Assembly (NCBI GenBank): GCA_937872925.1
Contig: CALMUT010000216.1
Span: forward strand, 1 to 48,553
Length of the DNA stretch: 48,553 nucleotides
Source: an uncultured Myxococcales bacterium
GTDB taxonomy: Bacteria; Myxococcota_A; Polyangia; Polyangiales; Polyangiaceae
Reading direction: 5' to 3'
Part shown: positions 23,311 to 32,521 of the stretch, piece by piece
How the letters are laid out: each line of letters starts with the position of its first letter
How positions within the stretch are numbered: the stretch's first letter is position 1
Program-made: the position numbers and the translations under genes
The notes under the pieces: generated by a model
Seen by the model: only the letters and a program-made list of their open reading frames with translations
Told to the model about the DNA's origin: nothing
Database searches by the model: none

Positions 23311-26300
23311 TCAGCGCGCCGACAGCGTGCGCGTCTCAGCGGGTGGCGTACTAGCGCTGATCTCGGCCACGCCCGGCCGGCCTTCGTCGCCGGGGTCGTA
23401 GCCCAGATTGGGCGCAAGCCAACGCTCAGCCTCAAGCACGCTCATGCCCTTGCGCTCAGCGTAGTCTTCGACCTGGTCCCGACCGATGCGACCCACGTTG
23501 AAGTAGCGCGCCTCTGGGTGTGCGAAATACAGCCCACTCACACTAGCAGCCGGCATCATCGCGAAATGATCCGTATGGGACATGCCGATACGCCCGGGGT
23601 CCAATAGGTCGAAGAGTTTCGCCTTCTCCGTGTGATCCGGGCAGGCCGGATAGCCGAAGGCGGGACGCACGCCGCGGAATTGCTCCTCCAAGAGTTCGTG
23701 CGGGGACAGATGTTCGTGTTGATCATAGCCCCAGTCCTTGCGTGCGCGTCGATGCAACTGTTCTGCGAATGCTTCAGCCAACCGGTCCGCCAAGGCCTTG
23801 ACCATGATCGCGTCGTAGTCGTTCTGGTCTTTTTCGAATCGCTGAGCCAGTTCGCTTTCACCAATGCCGGCGGTAACCGCGAACGCACCCACGTAGTCCG
23901 GCAATTCCGTCTCTAGAGGCGCCACGAAGTCCGCCAGGGATCGACATGGGCCTGCGTCATGCTTGACCTGTTGGCGCAGCATGTTGAACCGCATGATCTC
24001 GTGGTTCCGGGCTTCGGTGTCGAAGAGCAGGATGTCGTCGCCAACGGACGCGGCGGGCCAAAACCCGTACACGGCCTTGGCCTGCAGGGACCTGTCCTTA
24101 ATGATGCTGTCCAACAGCACGCGCGCGTTGTCGTATAGCTCGCGGGCCGCGGCTCCATAGTCTGGGTGCTCGAAAATACGGGGAAACTTGCCCTTCAGCT
24201 CCCACGCCGCGAAGAAGAAGGTCCAGTCGATATACGGGATCAACTCAGCAAGGGGTTGGTCCTCGACCACGACGGAGCTCAAGAAGCTGGGGCGCGCCAG
24301 ATCTTCAACCTTCCAGTCAATCGGCGTCCGACGCTTGCGCGCATCGGACAGTGGCATCGGAGGGCGCACGGCCCGGCCGGCATGCACCTTGCGCAGGCGG
24401 TCTTGTTCGCCCCGCACGTACTCCACAAACGCCGGCTTCTGCTTGCCGTCCAGCAGCGAAGAAACCACGCTGACCGCTCGCGACGCATCGTGCACGTGCA
24501 CAACCGGTCCCGAATACGACGGCGCGATCTTCACCGCGGTGTGTTGGCGGCTGGTGGTGGCCCCGCCGATCAGCAGGGGAAACGCCAGCTTTTGCCGCTC
24601 CATCTCCTTGGCCACGAACACCATTTCGTCGAGGCTGGGTGTGATCAAGCCGGACAGACCAATCATGTCTGCACCCACTTCGATGGCGGTGCGAATGATC
24701 TTGTCGCAGGAAACCATCACCCCCAGATCGATGATCTCGTAGTTGTTGCAGCCCAAGACGACGCCAACGATGTTCTTGCCAATGTCGTGCACATCGCCCT
24801 TTACGGTGGCCATCACGATCTTGCCCGCCTCACCGCCGCTGCGCTTGCCTCGCTCGGCTTCCATATAGGGCTCCAGCTTTGCGACGCCCTTCTTCATCAC
24901 GCGGGCGCTTTTGACGACCTGAGGCAGGAACATCTTGCCGGCGCCAAACAAATCACCCACCACGCTCATGCCCGCCATCATGGGCCCTTCGATCACGGCC
25001 AAGGGGCTTTCCATGGACAGACGTGCTTCGTCGGCGTCTGCCTCGATGAAGTCCACGATGCCATGCACCAGCGCGTGCTCGATGCGGGCCTCGACGCTGC
25101 CTTCACGCCACTTCAGGTCCACTTCGCGTTTGGTACCGCTGCCACTCACTTGTGCGGCCAGCTCCACCATGCGTTCCGTCGCGTCGGGTCGGCGGTCGAA
25201 GAGCACGTCTTCGACACGCTCGAGCAACTCCGGATCGATCTGCTCGTAGACCACTAGCTGGCCGGCGTTGACGATGCCCATATCCAGGCCGGCTCGGATG
25301 GCGTGAAACAGAAACGATGAGTGAAACGCCTCGCGCACTCGGTCGTTCCCCCGGAATGAAAAAGACAAGTTGCTGATGCCGCCACTGACCTTGGCTCCGG
25401 GCAGATGCTTCTTGATGCGTTTGGTTGCCTCGATCAGGTTGAGACCGAATCGATTGTGTCCTTCGATGCCAGTGGCCACGGCGAATACGTTGGGGTCGAA
25501 GATGATGTCTTCCGGCGCAAAGCCGGCTTGGTCCAACAGCAATTCGTAGGCGCGTTTGCAGATATCGAACTTGCGTTCAGCGCTTTCCGCCTGGCCATCT
25601 TCGTCAAAGGCCATCACGACGACGCCTGCGCCGTAGCGCCGCACCTTCTTGGCTTTCTCCAAGAAGTCAGCTTCGCCCTCTTTCATACTGATGGAGTTGA
25701 CGATCGCCTTGCCCTGGACGTTCTTCAGGCCCACTTCGATCACGGACCACTTCGAGCTGTCGATCATGATGGGCACGCGGGCGATTTCTGGCTCGCTTGC
25801 GATCAAGCGCAGGAACTTTTCCATGGCGGCTTCGGAATCGAGCATGGCTTCGTCCATGTTCACGTCGATGACGTTGGCGCCGCCGCGCACTTGATCGAGC
25901 GCCACTTCCAGCGCGGTGCTGTAGTCGTCTTCCTTGATCAGTCGCGCAAAGCGCTTGCTGCCCGTGACGTTGGTGCGCTCCCCGACCATGGTGAAGTTCG
26001 TGGACTTGTCGATGGTTAGGGTTTCCAGCCCGGCGTAGCGAGTCACCGCGGGCACCTCGGGCACGACGCGCGGAGCGATGCCTTTCACGTGCTCGCGGAT
26101 CGCGCGGATGTGTGCTGGCGTCGTGCCGCAGCAGCCGCCGACGATATTCACCAGGCCGTCCTCAGCGAATGTCTTCAGCAGCGCTCCCGTCTCGTCCGGC
26201 TGTTCGTCGTACTCCCCGAAGGCATTGGGCAGCCCGGCATTCGGGTAGCAGGAGACCAACACGTTTGCGATACGGCTCAGCTCTTCCATATACGGCCGCA

Positions 26301-27066
26301 TCTCGCGGGCGCCGAGCGCGCAGTTGATGCCGACGGCAAGGGGCCGCGCGTGGGTGACGCTGGTCCAAAAGGCGTCCAGGGTCTGGCCGGAAAGCGTGCG
26401 CCCGCTGCGGTCCGTGATGGTGACACTGAGCAGTACCGGCAGTCGCACGCCCTTTTCTTCGAAGACCTCCTCGATAGCCACGATCGCGGCCTTCAGGTTC
26501 AGAGTATCGAAGACCGTTTCGGGCAGCAGCAAGTCCACGCCGCCGTCGATCAGCCCGCGCACTTGGTCTGCATATGCATCGCGCATCTCGTCGAAGCCCA
26601 CGGCGCGAAAGCCCGGGTCCTCGACCTTTGGCGACATACTCAAGGTGCGGTTCGTTGGGCCGATGGCGCCGGCCACGAAACGCCGCCGATCTGGCGTCTC
26701 GTTGCTGAAGCGGTCCGCGACACGCCGGGCGATCTTCGCAGCCTCCAGGTTGATCTCGTACGCAAAATCTTGGGTGTTGTAGTCGGCCTGGGAGATGCGC
26801 GTGGCATTGAACGTATTCGTCTCGATGATGTCGGCACCGGCGCTCAGATACTCGGCATGAATCGCCTCGATCACGTCGGGTTTGGACAGAACGATCAGGT
26901 CGTTGTTGCCCTGCAGGTCCGAGCCGTGGGACGCAAACCGCGCTCCGCGGAAGTCCGCCTCGCCTAGCTTGTAGCCTTGGATCGCGGTGCCCATGGCACC
27001 GTCCATGATCAGAATGCGCTTCTTGGCTTCTGTTTGCAGGATTTGGGAGATGTCCGTTTGACTCAT
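23311..27066 (-). CDS. metH: Cobalamin-dependent methionine synthase
   Basis: Transfers a methyl group from 5-methyltetrahydrofolate to homocysteine through cobalamin. The 1251 residues cover all modules. The homocysteine domain has zinc ligands Cys249, Cys312 and Cys313. The pterin domain contains '[14 protein letters not shown]'. The cap and B12-binding domains carry 'DVHDIGKN', with His760 the predicted lower cobalt ligand (His759 in E. coli). The C-terminal reactivation (SAM-binding) domain has '[12 protein letters not shown]'. I place the start at 27066, where ATG overlaps the TGA of the upstream regulator gene (ATGA); the frame is open to 27105 but those 13 residues are not MetH-like. 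Coupling to an ArsR-methyltransferase gene suggests control by that protein. No cobalamin riboswitch is visible. Confidence 0.97.
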   Translation of the reverse strand: MSQTDISQILQTEAKKRILIMDGAMGTAIQGYKLGEADFRGARFASHGSDLQGNNDLIVLSKPDVIEAIHAEYLSAGADIIETNTFNATRISQADYNTQDFAYEINLEAAKIARRVADRFSNETPDRRRFVAGAIGPTNRTLSMSPKVEDPGFRAVGFDEMRDAYADQVRGLIDGGVDLLLPETVFDTLNLKAAIVAIEEVFEEKGVRLPVLLSVTITDRSGRTLSGQTLDAFWTSVTHARPLAVGINCALGAREMRPYMEELSRIANVLVSCYPNAGLPNAFGEYDEQPDETGALLKTFAEDGLVNIVGGCCGTTPAHIRAIREHVKGIAPRVVPEVPAVTRYAGLETLTIDKSTNFTMVGERTNVTGSKRFARLIKEDDYSTALEVALDQVRGGANVIDVNMDEAMLDSEAAMEKFLRLIASEPEIARVPIMIDSSKWSVIEVGLKNVQGKAIVNSISMKEGEADFLEKAKKVRRYGAGVVVMAFDEDGQAESAERKFDICKRAYELLLDQAGFAPEDIIFDPNVFAVATGIEGHNRFGLNLIEATKRIKKHLPGAKVSGGISNLSFSFRGNDRVREAFHSSFLFHAIRAGLDMGIVNAGQLVVYEQIDPELLERVEDVLFDRRPDATERMVELAAQVSGSGTKREVDLKWREGSVEARIEHALVHGIVDFIEADADEARLSMESPLAVIEGPMMAGMSVVGDLFGAGKMFLPQVVKSARVMKKGVAKLEPYMEAERGKRSGGEAGKIVMATVKGDVHDIGKNIVGVVLGCNNYEIIDLGVMVSCDKIIRTAIEVGADMIGLSGLITPSLDEMVFVAKEMERQKLAFPLLIGGATTSRQHTAVKIAPSYSGPVVHVHDASRAVSVVSSLLDGKQKPAFVEYVRGEQDRLRKVHAGRAVRPPMPLSDARKRRTPIDWKVEDLARPSFLSSVVVEDQPLAELIPYIDWTFFFAAWELKGKFPRIFEHPDYGAAARELYDNARVLLDSIIKDRSLQAKAVYGFWPAASVGDDILLFDTEARNHEIMRFNMLRQQVKHDAGPCRSLADFVAPLETELPDYVGAFAVTAGIGESELAQRFEKDQNDYDAIMVKALADRLAEAFAEQLHRRARKDWGYDQHEHLSPHELLEEQFRGVRPAFGYPACPDHTEKAKLFDLLDPGRIGMSHTDHFAMMPAASVSGLYFAHPEARYFNVGRIGRDQVEDYAERKGMSVLEAERWLAPNLGYDPGDEGRPGVAEISASTPPAETRTLSAR

Positions 27067-28037
27067 TGGGTTCCGTTTCCGTCTGTCTGATCTACAGCAG
27101 CACACGCGGGCTTCTTGGCGAAGGCCGAAATCACTTCAAAGTAGGGCTTCTTCCGCTCGCGCGAAGTCACTTGGCATAACTCGACGCTGAGGCCGGCGTT
27201 CTGGATCCACTCGGCCAGCTTCGTCTGGGAAAACCCAGGATGGCGGTGCCCGTAAGCTTCCGTAACGCTGGCATGGGAATGCTCCGCGAGCGTGGTGAGG
27301 ACCAGCCGCCCCCCCGGGCGCAGTACGCGTGCGATCTCTGCCAGTGCGCTGGCAGCATCAGCAACGTAGGTCAGCGCACTCGAGCAGAGCACCTGGTCAA
27401 ACTCAGCGGCATCAAAGGGTAGTTGCTCCATGTCGCCCTGCACCAGGCGAACGCGCCGCTCGCCTTTGAAGCGACGCTTGGCAGCCACGATCATTTTCTC
27501 GCTGCGATCCAAACAAGTGACGCTGCGACACCGAGAGAGCAAGAGTTGCGCGATCGCGCCGTCTCCGGAACCCAGGTCCAACAGATCCCCAAGATCGACG
27601 AAGCCCAGTAGCCCGCGCGCCGTAGCCTCCCAGGTGCGCCCCGGCGAATAGTGGCGTTCCATTTCGCCGGCGATGGAGTCCGGCCACGACGCACCGGCTT
27701 CCCGGGCTTTGCGCAGTCGTTCACAGCGGGCGCGATCCGCGTCCAAGACGGCGTCGCTGGTCTCGTCGCGCACCAACGTCCACACCCGCCGAGCTTCGGC
27801 TGGCATCGCGACGTCGTTGAGCGCGTAGAAGGTGGACGCGCCGACTCGGCGATCCCGAAGCATGCCCGCTTCGCGCAGCCGACCGAGGTGAGTGGACACC
27901 CGGGATTGGGGTAATTCAGTGATGCTGGTGAGCTCCGCAACGCTCAGTTCGTCCCGCCCGAGCAACGCGAGCAGACGCATCCGGGTGGTGTCTCCCAACA
28001 AGTGCAGTAGGCTCACGGTGTCGTCAACGCTCGGCAT
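27063..28037 (-). CDS. ArsR-family regulator fused to SAM-dependent methyltransferase
   Basis: 324 residues. The N-terminus (about 10-75) is an ArsR-type winged helix ('[39 protein letters not shown]') without the Cys metal-site motif of arsenic or zinc sensors. Residues about 135-300 form a class I methyltransferase fold: '[15 protein letters not shown]' (motif I), '[17 protein letters not shown]' and '[17 protein letters not shown]'. Such fusions are frequent beside methionine-cycle genes, and ArsR-type SAH-responsive regulators (SahR) of this pathway are described in proteobacteria. Binding SAM or SAH to control metH is thus the favoured, unproven role. It overlaps metH by 4 bases. An inverted repeat just upstream of its ATG may be its operator. 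Confidence 0.9.
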   Translation of the reverse strand: MPSVDDTVSLLHLLGDTTRMRLLALLGRDELSVAELTSITELPQSRVSTHLGRLREAGMLRDRRVGASTFYALNDVAMPAEARRVWTLVRDETSDAVLDADRARCERLRKAREAGASWPDSIAGEMERHYSPGRTWEATARGLLGFVDLGDLLDLGSGDGAIAQLLLSRCRSVTCLDRSEKMIVAAKRRFKGERRVRLVQGDMEQLPFDAAEFDQVLCSSALTYVADAASALAEIARVLRPGGRLVLTTLAEHSHASVTEAYGHRHPGFSQTKLAEWIQNAGLSVELCQVTSRERKKPYFEVISAFAKKPACAAVDQTDGNGTQ

Positions 28038-28045
28038 ATCCGCCC

Positions 28046-28061
28046 ATCAGGATACCCTGAT
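28046..28061 (-). promoter_or_regulatory. Inverted repeat, candidate operator of the ArsR-methyltransferase/metH operon
   Basis: ATCAGG-N4-CCTGAT, a perfect 6-bp inverted repeat, 8 to 24 bases upstream of the regulator's ATG and between it and the divergent FHA gene. ArsR-family proteins bind such dyads and usually autoregulate. Binding here would block transcription or initiation of the operon. Confidence 0.45.
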
Positions 28062-28124
28062 AGAACCGTTTTTCAAGAGCGTCAAGTGACGGCGAGACAC
28101 TTCGCAGCTAAGCCATCCCTGCCC

Positions 28125-28598
28125 ATGGCCGAGGATCCCGACGACCAGACCCTCCGCATCCCCGACAGCCTGTGGGAGCAGCTGGTCCAACTGGCCAAAG
28201 ATCGGGGCACGGATCCCCAGGCATTTGCACTGCTCGCCCTGGCAGAAGCCGTGACCAACGGCGACCCGGGCCCTGCGCCCCGCTTGGCTTTGGTGCCCAG
28301 CGATCCGGCGCCCCCGAGCAAACGGCGCCTGACCGTGCAGGTCGGGAACGTCGAACACGTCATCACGCGCAATCGATTCTTGATCGGGCGGGGCGAAGAG
28401 TGCCATCTGCGCCTGGAAAATGAGTCGGTCGATCTGCAGCATGCCATCGTGGAAATCATCGAGGACGACGCCTTCCTGGTCGACATGGCTACGGAGTCGG
28501 GGACGTACTACGGCAAAGAACGCATCTTGCGCAAAGCCATTGCCGATGGCGACAGCTTTCGGCTGGGCGCGTCCGAGCTTTCGTTTCGGCTGCGCTAG
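28125..28598 (+). CDS. FHA-domain protein
   Basis: 157 residues from the ATG at 28125; a GTG at 28086 would add 13 residues. Neither start has a clear Shine-Dalgarno. The N-terminal ~45 residues ('TLRIPDSLWEQLVQLAKDRG' onward) resemble a strand-helix-helix segment like ribbon-helix-helix proteins. Residues about 70-157 form a forkhead-associated domain: 'FLIGRGEECHLRL' carries the conserved Gly-Arg, and 'SVDLQHAIVEI' corresponds to the usual S-R-x-H segment, with Asp where the phosphothreonine-contacting Ser normally is. FHA domains read targets of Ser/Thr kinases, and one is encoded 2 kb away. The missing Ser may alter phosphopeptide binding. It is divergent from the ArsR-methyltransferase gene across 87 bases. 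Confidence 0.8.
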   Translation: MAEDPDDQTLRIPDSLWEQLVQLAKDRGTDPQAFALLALAEAVTNGDPGPAPRLALVPSDPAPPSKRRLTVQVGNVEHVITRNRFLIGRGEECHLRLENESVDLQHAIVEIIEDDAFLVDMATESGTYYGKERILRKAIADGDSFRLGASELSFRLR

Positions 28599-28734
28599 CC
28601 ACTTCGGACGGCTGCCCGAAGACGAACCGGCCAAGAGGAAGTTTCAGGCAACGGCAAGGGGCAGACGACGGGCGGGCACAGCATGATCAGGTGGCAGACG
28701 CCACGGTCCGCCGGGCGGTTCTGGCCGAACTGGA
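28599..28734. other. Gap between convergent FHA and proline-rich protein genes
   Basis: 136 bases without a convincing gene. A short hairpin (CTTCGG at 28602-28607 with CCGAAG at 28616-28621, 8-base loop) directly follows the FHA stop and could act as a weak terminator; there is no T-run. Confidence 0.3.
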
Positions 28735-29154
28735 CTATTTTTCGCCGCTGGGAGCCGGGAACCCGCCGGTTTCACCCGCCGGAGCCGGGATCCCACCTGC
28801 CTCACCCGAAGGAGCGGGGATCCAGCCTGCCGGCGGTTGGAACCCAGGCGGTGGTTGCCAACCCGGGGGCGGTTGGAAACCAGGAGGCAGTGCGGGCCAC
28901 TGCCCTGGAGCCGGCTGTCCCGCAGGCGCCGGTCCCGGCGCTGCACCCGGAGGAGGCGGTGCGCCTGGGGACGGCGCTGCCATGGGCTGCTGCCCGGGAG
29001 GCGGCGGCGCCTGCCCCGGCGGTGGTGCATAGCCTGGGGGTGGTGGGGGCGGCGCGCCCTGATTGCGCGGCGGGCCGCTGTCCACGTAGCAACCCGTACA
29101 CACGGCTCCCGTGAACGCGGCGAGCACCAGAAACTTTTCTCGATCAATCTTCAT
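28735..29154 (-). CDS. Proline-rich secreted protein with short repeats
   Basis: A 139-residue low-complexity exported protein. The start at 29154 is set by AAGGA 7 bases upstream; an ATG at 29169 is less likely. The signal has a hydrophobic core ending VCTGC (Cys22), a possible though non-canonical lipobox. The remainder is mostly Pro, Gly, Ala and Gln. It includes PPGF/PPGW units and a 9-residue tandem repeat near the C-terminus (GGIPAPAGE, GGFPAPSGE). Such chains are usually extended and may span the periplasm or bind the wall. It overlaps the MurE-like gene by 11 bases, so the two are cotranscribed. No function can be assigned. Confidence 0.65.
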   Translation of the reverse strand: MKIDREKFLVLAAFTGAVCTGCYVDSGPPRNQGAPPPPPPGYAPPPGQAPPPPGQQPMAAPSPGAPPPPGAAPGPAPAGQPAPGQWPALPPGFQPPPGWQPPPGFQPPAGWIPAPSGEAGGIPAPAGETGGFPAPSGEK

Positions 29155-30406
29155 TTCGGGATCCTTCATGCGGGACGCGCTTCGCGCCCGAAATCAGCTC
29201 GTGAACAACCGTCGGGTCGTGGAATGCAAAGATCTCCGTCCCGATGCACTGCTCGTCTTCGTGTCCTTTGCCTGCAACGACTACGCCACTCCCAGTCCAA
29301 TGCCGAGCCACGTCGAGAGCGAGGGCAATGGCACCGCGCCGATCGACCACCCGAGTCACCACACAGGGACCCGCGCTCGAAAACGTACGCAACAGCGCCG
29401 CGGGATCTTCCTCCAGTGCCCCCCCCGCGCGAGCCCCCTGGGCAATCTCTGCCAGGATCGCCTCGGGGTCTTCGGTTCGGGGGTTGTCGCTCGTCAAGAT
29501 GCACAGGTCGGCTCCGCCAGCGGCCATCCGACCCATCTCGGAGCGTTTGCCTTGATCCCGCTCGCCCCCGCAGCCGAATACGACGATCACCCGGCCTCCG
29601 GCGTTGACCGTACGTGCGACTCCGAGGGTGCGCGCCAAGGCGTCGGGAGTGTGGGCGTAGTCGACAACCACAAGGGGGTCCCGGTGCACAACTTCAAAGC
29701 GGCCGGGCACGCCTGCGTGCGTGCTCAGTCCCTCACGGATCGCCGATGCAGAGTACCCAAGGGCGTGGGCCCCCAGTGCGGCGGCTAGCGCATCCTCGGC
29801 AAAGTGCTCTCCGTGCACGCGGAGCTCCAGCGTGCCCTGCATCCCTTCGGCGAGCGGTGAGGGCTGCAGCCCTATCCGCGTACCGGAAACCGACACGTGC
29901 ACGCTCTGCGCCTTGAGGGCGTGCGGTGCGTGGCTGACGTCCGCGCGGGCGTGCCACAGCCGACGCACGCTCGGCGGCGTCACTTCGTCGATCAAGGCCG
30001 CGGCTTCCGAATCCGCGTTGAGCACCGCCGCGCCGTCGAGCCGAAGCGTCGCAAAGAGTTGCGCTTTGGCAGCAAGATACTGTTCCGGCGACCCGTGGTA
30101 GTCCAAATGGTCCCGGGAGAAGCTGGTGAACACCGCAACGTCCACCGGAAAGTGGTGCGCGAACCCTTCCGCCAGCGCCTTGGAAGTCGTCTCAAGCACG
30201 AGGGTGCGCACGCCCTGTTGTCGAGCACGCTCCAGGCAACGGGTGAACGCTTCTACATCTGTCTGGTCGGAAAGCCGCTCGCCGGCCACCCAGGACCCAA
30301 GGGTGGTCACCCGCGCATCGGCTTCTCCTGCACAGCGTACGATGTTGGCAAGCATGGTCGCCGTCGTCGTCTTCCCGTTGGTTCCGGTGACTCCGACGAT
30401 GCGCAT
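29144..30406 (-). CDS. MurE-like Mur ligase lacking the N-terminal domain
   Basis: A 420-residue ATP-dependent amide ligase. The ATG at 30406 is 5 bases after the kinase stop and opens straight into the P-loop (GTNGKTT, 8-14). The frame is open to 30610, but those residues lie within the kinase gene and are not MurE-like. MurE normally has about 100 residues before the P-loop that hold UDP-MurNAc; they are absent here. The central domain keeps 'SFSRDHLDYHG' and the carbamylated-Lys motif (Lys114 in YLAAKAQLF). The C-terminal domain keeps 'VPGRFE', 'DYAHTPDAL' and DNPR (307-310), the meso-diaminopimelate motif. The conserved SSH of MurE (EVSSHAL) reads TSK here. It probably ligates an amino acid to a substrate other than the usual one, or needs a partner. 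It is coupled to a Ser/Thr kinase gene. Confidence 0.85.
   Translation of the reverse strand: MRIVGVTGTNGKTTTATMLANIVRCAGEADARVTTLGSWVAGERLSDQTDVEAFTRCLERARQQGVRTLVLETTSKALAEGFAHHFPVDVAVFTSFSRDHLDYHGSPEQYLAAKAQLFATLRLDGAAVLNADSEAAALIDEVTPPSVRRLWHARADVSHAPHALKAQSVHVSVSGTRIGLQPSPLAEGMQGTLELRVHGEHFAEDALAAALGAHALGYSASAIREGLSTHAGVPGRFEVVHRDPLVVVDYAHTPDALARTLGVARTVNAGGRVIVVFGCGGERDQGKRSEMGRMAAGGADLCILTSDNPRTEDPEAILAEIAQGARAGGALEEDPAALLRTFSSAGPCVVTRVVDRRGAIALALDVARHWTGSGVVVAGKGHEDEQCIGTEIFAFHDPTVVHELISGAKRVPHEGSRNED
29162..29166 (-). promoter_or_regulatory. Shine-Dalgarno AAGGA for the proline-rich protein
   Basis: AAGGA on the minus strand, 7 bases before the ATG at 29154 and inside the 3' end of the MurE-like gene. 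It selects this start over the in-frame ATG at 29169. Confidence 0.55.
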
Positions 30407-30411
30407 GGTGC

Positions 30412-32451
30412 TCAGAACTTCGGGGCGGGAGTCGCGTTCGCTCGTTTGATGGCGTCGCTCAAAGCTGTGCCCCCGCGCAGGCACGCATAGCAGTCCGAAA
30501 GCCCGAGAAACCCGCACCCACGCTGCGCAGTAAACGCCTTGAGCTTGGTCAAGGCGCGCGCGTCGGCATGGGAAGCCGCACGCAGAGCGACTGGCTTGAC
30601 CGCTGCGCAACCGCGCGCCTTGTTCAGGTCGAGCACAACCAGGAGCGCTGGAGAAGCCTTGCCGCGCAAAGCGGGCCCGTCCAAACGGGCCTTCGCTGCT
30701 TTATGCACCACCGCGTTTTCCCCGCGCCCTTTGGTCCGCATGAAAACTTCGTAGACCAGATCGGCGCCCACCGCTCCAAGTGCGCGAACGGAAAGGTCCA
30801 GCGCGTCGGCCGTGGTCGCCTGATTCTCGGCTGCGCGCAGGACGTCTTTGACTAGCGAGCTGTCGCTGGCCAACCCAGGATCTTTCAGCAACGCCTGCTC
30901 ATAGGCCGAAAGCGCGGGCTTCACGTGGCCGATAACGGACAGACCACGCCCCAACGCGTACCATTCCGGCGACGTTCGGTCGTTCTCCGAGCGGCCCTGC
31001 AAGACGGCAATCGCGCTACGATCGCCGCCCTTCGCGCGTTCCATGACGTCCTGCAAGTCCGGAGCCGCAGGGGCCTGCGCTACGGTGGTGCCAGCTGCGT
31101 CGCCTCCGGCGCGCCCTCCCGTGGCAATCGCCGCGGTAACGACGATGACGAAACCCAAAGCAACCAGGCCGGCAGCAGCCACAGCAAGCCCCCATACGGG
31201 CACGCTGTGGCTGAGCAGGGCGACGCGTTTCTCCAAGACCGGCACCCGCCGGAATAGCGGCACGAAGAAGCCCGTGAGCCCCGTGCGAAGCTGCGGCGTG
31301 TGCGACGCTTTCCCGACGACTGCGGTATTCGGCGTCTCGGCCATGGGCTGGCTCAGCTCTGGTCGCGCCAAACTGAGCACCGTGTCGCCGTACTGCGCAC
31401 TCACAGCCGCCGCTGTGTGCTGCGACGACGACTCCACCAACGGATTGGCCGGCGACGCAGACGCGGGCTCTGGAGTCGTCTGCAACAGTGCGTCGATGCG
31501 CAGGACCAGATCCGCCGCACTCTGCACGCGCCTTTCGGCGTCCTTGGCGAGAAGCTCCCGCACCAAGGCTTGTACTTCCTCTGGAATGCTGGGCGGCAGG
31601 GGCGCTGGGTCCATCGTCATTTGCCGTGTCAGCACCACGACGAGGTCGTCATCATCAAATGGCGTCTGCCCGCTGAGCATCTCGTACAGCATGATGCCCA
31701 GGGTGTAGAGATCCGACCGCGCGTCGCAGGGCGTTCCCGCAGCTTGTTCGGGAGACATGTATTCCGGTGTGCCAAACACGCTGCCAAGTTGCGTCAGCTG
31801 GGGCCCCCCCGCGTCCGTGGTGAGCTTTGCGATACCGAAGTCCAACACTTTGGCGAAGTACGGATCGTTCTCGCGTTGGATCAGCATCACGTTGTCGGGC
31901 TTCAGGTCCCGATGCACGATTTCCGAAGCGTGGGCGGCAGACAGCGCATCGGCGATTTGCCTCGCAATGTACAGCGCGAGGCTGACCTGCAACGCGCCGT
32001 GCTGCTTGATCAAGTCTCGCAGGCTGGTGCCCTCCACATACTCGAGCACCAGGTAGAACGCGCCATCGTCCAACTGTCCGAAGGCGGTGGCGGCGGCAAC
32101 ATTGGGGTGTTCAATGCGCGCCGCGGCAACGGCCTCGCGCTCGAAGCGCGCCACGACCTCGGGCAGATACGTCATTTCCTTGTGCAGAACTTTGACGGCC
32201 ACGTTCTTTTTCATGTGAACGTGCTGCGCCCGAAAGACCGCGCCCATGCCGCCGCTACCCAGAAGCTCCTCGATGCGATATCGCTCCGCGAGCGTGGTAC
32301 CGATCAGCGCCTCGGACGGATCGACGTCTGCGTCTTCGCGCTCGGACGCAGCCCCTCCCCGCTCCACCGCGCCGCTGGCGGGCGCAGTCGCGATCGGCGC
32401 CGCCTCATGGGCTGGGCCGCCCGCATCGCGGTTGGGAGACGTATCACTCAT
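30412..32451 (-). CDS. Membrane Ser/Thr protein kinase (Pkn type)
   Basis: A 679-residue Hanks-type kinase. The ATG at 32451 gives an acidic, Ala-rich leader and then the kinase; the upstream open frame to 32613 is not kinase-like. Kinase motifs are the glycine loop GSGGMGAVF, catalytic Lys87 (VAVKVL), HRDLKPDN with Asp182, DFG at Asp204 and 'GTPEYMSPEQAAG'. A Ser/Pro/Ala-rich juxtamembrane stretch leads to one membrane helix ('VWGLAVAAAGLVALGFVIVV'). About 200 extracytoplasmic residues follow, helical with 'ALGRGLSVIGHVKPALSAYEQALL' resembling TPR or Sel1-like repeats, and four Cys near the end. There are no PASTA repeats. The SprT/DUF2786 gene lies 70 bases upstream and the MurE-like gene 5 bases downstream, so control of that ligase or of the envelope is plausible. 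Confidence 0.93.
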   Translation of the reverse strand: MSDTSPNRDAGGPAHEAAPIATAPASGAVERGGAASEREDADVDPSEALIGTTLAERYRIEELLGSGGMGAVFRAQHVHMKKNVAVKVLHKEMTYLPEVVARFEREAVAAARIEHPNVAAATAFGQLDDGAFYLVLEYVEGTSLRDLIKQHGALQVSLALYIARQIADALSAAHASEIVHRDLKPDNVMLIQRENDPYFAKVLDFGIAKLTTDAGGPQLTQLGSVFGTPEYMSPEQAAGTPCDARSDLYTLGIMLYEMLSGQTPFDDDDLVVVLTRQMTMDPAPLPPSIPEEVQALVRELLAKDAERRVQSAADLVLRIDALLQTTPEPASASPANPLVESSSQHTAAAVSAQYGDTVLSLARPELSQPMAETPNTAVVGKASHTPQLRTGLTGFFVPLFRRVPVLEKRVALLSHSVPVWGLAVAAAGLVALGFVIVVTAAIATGGRAGGDAAGTTVAQAPAAPDLQDVMERAKGGDRSAIAVLQGRSENDRTSPEWYALGRGLSVIGHVKPALSAYEQALLKDPGLASDSSLVKDVLRAAENQATTADALDLSVRALGAVGADLVYEVFMRTKGRGENAVVHKAAKARLDGPALRGKASPALLVVLDLNKARGCAAVKPVALRAASHADARALTKLKAFTAQRGCGFLGLSDCYACLRGGTALSDAIKRANATPAPKF

Positions 32452-32521
32452 CGGCTTGGCATTGTTATCGGCCCAGCGGATGACGTCGAGGCATTGAGAA
32501 AAACATCCAAGTTTCGCGCAC

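Noticed and set aside
24166..25257. A 363-codon frame antisense to metH
   Set aside because: metH is unambiguous here (B12 and pterin domains); the antisense translation is His-rich noise.
28038..28124. Cobalamin or SAM/SAH riboswitch for metH
   Set aside because: The gap before the operon is only 87 bases and holds a simple dyad with no riboswitch-like core; metH itself has no leader because it overlaps the regulator gene.
30407..30610. A 68-residue N-terminal extension that might have been the missing MurE domain
   Set aside because: It lies entirely in the kinase coding region, has no resemblance to the MurE N-terminal fold, and is shorter than that domain.
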